A DNA stretch of 49,913 bases from Clostridia bacterium. GTDB taxonomy: Bacteria > Bacillota > Clostridia > Christensenellales > Borkfalkiaceae. The first letter of the stretch is position 1. Each line of letters starts with the position of its first letter. The stretch is from contig JAAUYS010000068.1 of the NCBI GenBank assembly GCA_014804995.1, positions 1 to 49,913 of the forward strand, in the 5' to 3' direction. The notes under the pieces were generated by a model. The model did not search any database, was not told the origin of the DNA, and worked only from the letters and a program-made list of their open reading frames with translations. The position numbers and the translations under genes were made by a program. Below are positions 48,210 through 49,913 of this stretch, piece after piece.

Positions 48210-49913
48210 TCACGCGGCTACCTTGTAGATGAGACCTACGCCGACCTTGATGCTTCCTGCAGGAGCGGGGAACATAAACCATATGTCGATGTTCCTTTCG
48301 CCCGCTTGGAGCGTCTGTACGCTGTTGTTCGTAGCGTCCGCCACAACCTCGAAAGCATCTTCCACTGTCGAGAGCGAGCCGTCATCTTTCTCGTACTGCC
48401 CGAAGAACTCTCCCTCGCGCGTACTGCCGTTCGATCCACTCCGCCACATCTTGTGCATAAACTGGAGCGTCGCCATTCTGTCCTCGCGGACGTTAGGCAT
48501 CGTGTTCGGCGTGTTCTCGCTGTCCTGCAGGCTGTCCACCACGGAAATCTTGATGAAGTTGCGCTGTATGACCGCGTTGGCGTATCGCCACTCTGCGGCG
48601 GTGCTCGGCGTGAAAGCGTTGCGCAGGAGAAACCCCTTGCCAGCTACTTTCTGTATCACGTTCACGCCCGCGTCGGCGAGGTCAGTCCTGTCCTGATCCT
48701 TGCCCGCTGTGTACCCGATGACGCTGTTCACATTGGAGAGCGAGCAGTTCTTTCGGGCGGGTGTAGAGTGTATACCGTTCTGCTGAATAGAGTAGATCCA
48801 AAGACCCATCACGTGTCCGACGGGCGGCACTTCGCGGTCGGGCGCGGCGGGTGAGGTGCTGAACGGGTCTGGCACTCCGAGCCAGTTGGCGACATAAAGC
48901 GCGTCCACCTCGTCGCTCCTCTGGAAGAAGTTGCCCGCCTGTATCATTCGCTCCTTGGTGGGCATATTGTACTGCGGCACGAGCACCGCGATAGGATTGT
49001 CTTCCCTGCTCCTGCAGTACTGCTCGAGAGAGGATTGGAGAGAATCGTTCGCGCTCTCGCAGAGGGCGAGCATACGGATAGGGTAGGGGTCGAGGACGTG
49101 GAAATCCCACTCGATATCTCCCCTAGTGCCGCCCGACAGGTATCCCTCTTGGTCGACTGGGAGAGAGGGCACGATGGTGGGATAGACCGCGTCTTCGCCG
49201 CCCGTGAGGGCGAACGTGCTGAGTTCCTCTTCTCCCGTTACGTGCTCGACCGCGACGAGCGGCAAGTCCGCCACGTCCGCGAGCGCGTCGAAACTCTTGG
49301 TCGCCACTTCCGTACCCGACTGCAAGACCGTGATGTCATAGTGTACCTTAGAAGCCCGAGTATCGTGGCTGATGATAGTAGGCTCAAAGTCTTCCTCCGA
49401 CCACTGGTCGAGGGTGATCACGCCGTCCGCCACTGACACGACGTGCGCCGTGAAGCTACTGTCTTCCGAAGCCACTTTCACTTCGTCGCCCGCCACAACC
49501 TCGATGTCCGCCGTAACCGTGAGCGCGTCCTTGTCGTAGGTGGTGATGTCCGCCGTAACGAGTTCTCCCGTCTGCTCCGTGGTCTGAGCGACCGCGACCG
49601 AGATGCTGTTGCCCGCCGCTCCCGCCTTGAGTGCGGTGAACTTAAGAGACCCCGCCGTAGCGGACGCTTTCTTCGCTTCGGTGATCGGATCTGTGGACGG
49701 ATTCGTGGTCTGCGCTTCCACCCTCACATAGGACGACTGTTGGAAGACCTGCGGCGCGAAGTGGTCGGGGTCATTCGGATTGAGCGTACACCAGATTTCG
49801 CCGAGCGTCGTGTCCACCTCGTCCACGAGACCGTTCAGAGACTTGCGGTAGGTCTTGAGTTTGAATCCCATACCCAAAAGTGTGTCGCCTTTCAATTCAT
49901 CGGCGAGCGTAAC
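48210..49913 (-). CDS. Tail sheath protein, C-terminal part (starts at 659)
   Basis: This is the 3' portion of the 747-residue sheath gene whose start is at 659. Met at 49895 is internal (residue 187), not the true start. The middle holds beta-rich repeat-like stretches (residues about 230-390), and the C-terminal 150 residues carry the segment WRYANAVIQRNFIKISVVDS and end in a hydrophobic strand, VGVGLIYKVAA, as expected for the domain that packs against the tube. It is followed by a 117-bp intergenic region with a long hairpin, then the tube gene. Confidence 0.8.
   Translation of the reverse strand, partial: VTLADELKGDTLLGMGFKLKTYRKSLNGLVDEVDTTLGEIWCTLNPNDPDHFAPQVFQQSSYVRVEAQTTNPSTDPITEAKKASATAGSLKFTALKAGAAGNSISVAVAQTTEQTGELVTADITTYDKDALTVTADIEVVAGDEVKVASEDSSFTAHVVSVADGVITLDQWSEEDFEPTIISHDTRASKVHYDITVLQSGTEVATKSFDALADVADLPLVAVEHVTGEEELSTFALTGGEDAVYPTIVPSLPVDQEGYLSGGTRGDIEWDFHVLDPYPIRMLALCESANDSLQSSLEQYCRSREDNPIAVLVPQYNMPTKERMIQAGNFFQRSDEVDALYVANWLGVPDPFSTSPAAPDREVPPVGHVMGLWIYSIQQNGIHSTPARKNCSLSNVNSVIGYTAGKDQDRTDLADAGVNVIQKVAGKGFLLRNAFTPSTAAEWRYANAVIQRNFIKISVVDSLQDSENTPNTMPNVREDRMATLQFMHKMWRSGSNGSTREGEFFGQYEKDDGSLSTVEDAFEVVADATNNSVQTLQAGERNIDIWFMFPAPAGSIKVGVGLIYKVAA
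49795..49913. repeat. Terminal direct repeat, right copy (circular overlap)
   Basis: Exact second copy of bases 1-119. Merging the copies gives a circle of 49,794 bp. Confidence 0.95.

Noticed and set aside
47847-48854. 335-codon plus-strand frame over the tube and sheath
   Set aside because: Spans two confident genes and an intergenic hairpin; Arg/His/Leu-rich as expected of antisense frames.

Overview
The window is the complete, circularly closed genome of a tailed phage with a contractile tail (myovirus morphology). Its first 119 bases (1-119) are identical to its last 119 (49795-49913), so the molecule is about 49,794 bp when closed, and the tail-sheath gene runs across the junction. No integrase, repressor, tRNA gene or CRISPR array was recognised, so it looks lytic. 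The host cannot be named. Shine-Dalgarno sites, TTGACA/TATAAT promoters, a signal-peptide protein and a spanin-like protein suggest a bacterium with two membranes, but this is inference.

Layout: almost everything is on the minus strand and reads leftwards from a control region at 35.6-35.95 kb. (1) 35.6-31.6 kb: small early genes, many Cys-rich and several paralogous, ending with a sigma-like protein. (2) 31.5-17.1 kb: nucleotide metabolism and replication: PurZ-type synthase, ssDNA-binding-like protein, RecA, DatZ-type HD hydrolase, small genes, primase-helicase, nucleotide kinase, dUTPase, DnaE-type polymerase, Cas4-like nuclease, CHAP lysin, HNH protein, RuvC-like resolvase. (3) 16.6-0.7 kb: packaging and head: terminase, portal, a 1028-residue head-morphogenesis protein with an ADP-ribosyltransferase-like domain, an adenylosuccinate lyase (PurB), protease, scaffold, capsid, neck. 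(4) 0.66 kb across the junction to 36.7 kb: sheath, tube, frameshifted chaperone, tape measure, baseplate and fibre. A short plus-strand operon of four small genes lies at 35.97-36.68 kb.

The central biological reading is that the phage probably replaces adenine in its DNA with 2-aminoadenine (Z). PurZ has Ser-Ser where PurA has the catalytic Asp-Glu, DatZ would remove dATP, and, unusually, the phage also carries its own PurB for the next step. A nucleotide kinase and a DnaE polymerase complete a plausible pathway.

Two promoter systems are visible. Five sigma-70-like promoters have perfect -35 and -10 hexamers plus an extended -10. Eight sites share a separate bipartite motif, (A)TTAAT-N15-GCAYACTARA with exactly 15 bases between the halves. 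It lies in front of purB, purZ, the kinase, the Cas4-like nuclease and others, and is a good candidate for a phage-specific promoter read with the phage sigma-like protein. Five starts (three of this class, two sigma-70-like) sit where the transcription start should be, which predicts leaderless mRNAs. A structured 5' leader and long intergenic hairpins in the tail operon are further unexplained elements.
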